Below, in pieces: positions 5,962 through 7,194 of a stretch of DNA of 7,194 nucleotides (the first letter of the stretch is position 1; each line of letters starts with the position of its first letter). Under the pieces are notes generated by a model. The model was not told the origin of the DNA. It did not search any database and saw only the letters and a program-made list of their open reading frames with translations. The position numbers were made by a program, and so were the translations under genes. The stretch is from positions 1 through 7,194 of the forward strand of contig JAEZJB010000333.1 in NCBI GenBank assembly GCA_023415845.1, written 5' to 3'. The stretch is from Chloroflexota bacterium. GTDB lineage: Bacteria > Chloroflexota > Chloroflexia > Thermomicrobiales > UBA6265.

Positions 5962-5971
5962 GATTTGAATC
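5962..5971. repeat. Short dyad GATT-TG-AATC upstream of the MarR gene
   Basis: A perfect 4-bp inverted repeat with a 2-nt centre, 50 bp before the MarR start. It has the same GATT/AATC halves as the dyad at the permease promoter, where the centre is 3 nt. It could be a second binding site for the same regulator, but a 10-bp element this small may be chance. Confidence 0.25.
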
Positions 5972-5973
5972 CT

Positions 5974-6002
5974 GACCCGGTCGCGATGGCAGCGGCCGGG
6001 TC
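5974..6002 (+). repeat. 29-nt imperfect dyad just before the MarR ribosome binding site
   Basis: GACCCGG at 5974-5980 pairs with CCGGGTC at 5996-6002. After one mismatch, CGC at 5982-5984 pairs with GCG at 5992-5994 around a 7-nt loop. The hairpin ends 6 nt before the AGGAGG at 6009. It may attenuate read-through from the permease gene, modulate MarR translation, or be an autoregulatory operator. It has no T-run, so it is not a standard terminator. Confidence 0.45.
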
Positions 6003-6008
6003 TCGCAC

Positions 6009-6014
6009 AGGAGG
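6009..6014 (+). promoter_or_regulatory. Full-consensus Shine-Dalgarno AGGAGG deciding the MarR start
   Basis: AGGAGG followed by 7 nt and ATG at 6022 sets the start. Earlier in-frame codons back to 5821 overlap the permease gene and do not resemble a MarR N-terminus. Confidence 0.85.
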
Positions 6015-6021
6015 GTCCGGA

Positions 6022-6513
6022 ATGGAACGGACCAACGACAGCCAGCGGATCGAACTGGTCAGGACGATGCGGGAGACTACCGATGAGATGGGCCGAACGG
6101 CCATCGCCGCACAGACCAGAATCCTGCGGCAGCACGGATTGACCGTCCTGCAGGCGCTGGTGTTGCGGGCGGTCGCCTGCGAGGACAGAGCACTCGACAT
6201 GGCTCGCATTGCGGAGCTGACGGCGCTTCCCCCCAGCACCCTGACGAGCGTGACCGACCGGCTCGAGGAGCGCGGGCTCGCGCACCGGCAGTCACATCCG
6301 GTCGACCGCCGGAAGGTCACCGTCGTGGTCACGCCTGACGGGCGCGCACTGATCGGTGAACTTGAACGACTGAGCGACCAGTTGATGCTGGAATTGATCG
6401 CCGACATTCCGGTGGAAGATGTGCAGACGACGATTGAGGTGGCGAAGCGGATCACCGCGACGTTGGCAACCGTCGACCTGGATGCGTTCGCCGCCGCCCA
6501 TGTGAAGCCATAA
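6022..6513 (+). CDS. MarR-family winged-helix transcriptional regulator
   Basis: A 163-residue protein, normal size for MarR dimers. Helical N-terminal residues 7-35 and C-terminal 108-150 would form the dimer interface. The winged helix lies between: DMARIAELTALP at 59-70, a recognition helix around 70-84 (PSTLTSVTDRLEERGL), and the wing with the family-typical DRRKVTVVVTPDGRAL at 95-110. MarR proteins usually repress transcription until a small ligand or oxidant loosens them from a palindromic operator. The only cysteine is C53, outside the usual redox-sensing positions near the N-terminus, so a ligand is more likely than peroxide; that is inference. The gene follows the RND permease on the same strand after 103 bp, so it probably controls that exporter, itself, or both. 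It converges with the ECF41 gene with only 11 bp between the stops. Confidence 0.92.
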   Translation: MERTNDSQRIELVRTMRETTDEMGRTAIAAQTRILRQHGLTVLQALVLRAVACEDRALDMARIAELTALPPSTLTSVTDRLEERGLAHRQSHPVDRRKVTVVVTPDGRALIGELERLSDQLMLELIADIPVEDVQTTIEVAKRITATLATVDLDAFAAAHVKP

Positions 6514-6524
6514 GCCAGGGGTCG

Positions 6525-7194
6525 TCAGGTTGGGGCGATGGTGGCGCCGAGCTGCCGGGCGACGTGGGCCAGTTTATGCGGGTTTCGGCTGAACCAGAGA
6601 TGGGTAATCGCACCGTTCGACGTGCTCCACTGCACGACGCTGGAGATGCTGTTCGCTCGCCAGAGGATCAATCCCGGTTCGCCATTGAGCTGCGCAGGTG
6701 TCACGCGCGTTGACTCGCCGCCGAAGCGGCGAACGATGCCCGCGAGGCCGCGCGAAACGCGATCACGGCCGTGGATCGGATTGCGGGCGGCGGTACGGTG
6801 CGGTCCGCCATCGCTCAGCCAGACCACGTCTTCGGCCAGGATCGTGACGAGATCCGGCACGCTGGCGGTGGAAAGTGCCGCCAGAAAGCGCCGGGAGAGA
6901 TCGGGTTCGGGCCGCTGGGCCGGCAAGGCGTTCATGCCGTCGAGCTGCAGGCGAGCGCGCCGGAAGAGTTGCCGACAGGACGCGGCGGTGCGGCCGAGAT
7001 GGTCGGCGATCTCATCGAAGCCGAGGCCGAGACTTTCGCGCAGCACATAGACGATGCGCTGGTCGGGGGTGAGGTGGTCGAGCAGCGTCAACAGCGCCAT
7101 CGAGACGGCTTCCTGGCGCTCGATGGTCAGCGAGGGGTCGGACGCATCTTCGGCGGTAAGGATGGGTTCGGGAAGCCAGGGACCAACGTACTCC
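6525..7194 (-). CDS. sigJ: ECF41-family sigma factor (SigJ-like) with C-terminal SnoaL-type domain, 5' end missing
   Basis: The gene runs off the right edge, so sigma region 2 is not visible; 222 codons remain. The fragment opens with YVGPWLPEP (residues 2-10), the linker signature of ECF41. Region 4 follows at about 26-84, with the helix-turn-helix at about 57-84 (FDEIADHLGRTAASCRQLFRRA). An NTF2/SnoaL-like domain of about 120 residues completes the protein. Known ECF41 proteins use this domain as a built-in controller in place of a separate anti-sigma factor, and two motifs in it matter: DGGGK/R and NPDKL. Here the first reads DGGPHR (128-133) and the second NPHKL (204-208). The NPIHG before the middle helix is also typical. 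ECF41 genes usually sit beside a COE gene (carboxymuconolactone decarboxylase, oxidoreductase or epimerase); none is in view, but it could lie past the edge. An ATG at 7100 is internal to region 4 and is not the start. Confidence 0.93.
   Translation of the reverse strand, partial: EYVGPWLPEPILTAEDASDPSLTIERQEAVSMALLTLLDHLTPDQRIVYVLRESLGLGFDEIADHLGRTAASCRQLFRRARLQLDGMNALPAQRPEPDLSRRFLAALSTASVPDLVTILAEDVVWLSDGGPHRTAARNPIHGRDRVSRGLAGIVRRFGGESTRVTPAQLNGEPGLILWRANSISSVVQWSTSNGAITHLWFSRNPHKLAHVARQLGATIAPT

Noticed and set aside
5957..5962. TTGACG as a -35 for the MarR gene
   Set aside because: No acceptable -10 at 16-19 bp downstream, so it is not called a promoter.
5205..6455. Minus-strand open frame of 416 codons across the permease end and the MarR gene
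   Set aside because: It runs antisense through two well-supported genes and has low-complexity Ser/Arg then His/Gln content with no family pattern.
1..7194. CRISPR array, tRNA, rRNA, transposase or insertion-sequence ends
   Set aside because: No regularly spaced repeats, no cloverleaf-like sequence with CCA-end context, and no transposase motifs were seen on either strand.

Overview
The window is bacterial and gene-dense, with a fairly high G+C content (roughly 60% by eye). Codons ending in G or C dominate, and the genes use mixed ATG and GTG starts. It carries two ECF sigma factors, an AlkZ-like winged-helix protein, and an RND permease with no adaptor gene beside it. The style of the proteins, above all the sigma-linked membrane protein, suggests Chloroflexota of the Thermomicrobia type, with Actinomycetota as the alternative. 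That placement is inference; there is no rRNA or other marker here.

Layout from left to right. (1) The minus-strand start of a winged-helix (HTH_42/AlkZ-like) gene runs off the left edge; it appears to be read from a leaderless promoter. (2) A non-coding gap of about 295 bp holds an inverted-repeat cluster just past the end of the next gene. (3) A two-gene minus-strand operon follows: an ECF sigma factor, then a single-pass membrane protein that overlaps it by 4 bp and is probably its anti-sigma partner or sensor. (4) A divergent intergenic region of about 400 bp contains several dyads and a direct repeat. (5) A plus-strand RND efflux permease of 1,032 residues starts at a GTG with a strong ribosome binding site. 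(6) After a gap of about 100 bp with two dyads comes a plus-strand MarR-family regulator. (7) A convergent minus-strand ECF41/SigJ-type sigma factor is cut by the right edge, so its sigma region 2 is missing.

Two modules can be read as working units. The sigma/membrane-protein pair looks like an extracytoplasmic signalling switch. The membrane protein has a cytoplasmic N-terminus, one membrane helix, and an outside domain with four cysteines and an acidic DxDxDG loop, but it lacks the zinc motif of common anti-sigma factors. The RND permease and the MarR regulator look like a drug- or stress-responsive export unit; a perfect short dyad at the likely permease promoter is a candidate operator.

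I found no CRISPR array, tRNA or rRNA gene, transposase, or recognisable insertion sequence. Most of the content belongs to known families. The least explained parts are the sigma-linked membrane protein and the dyad-rich divergent intergenic region.
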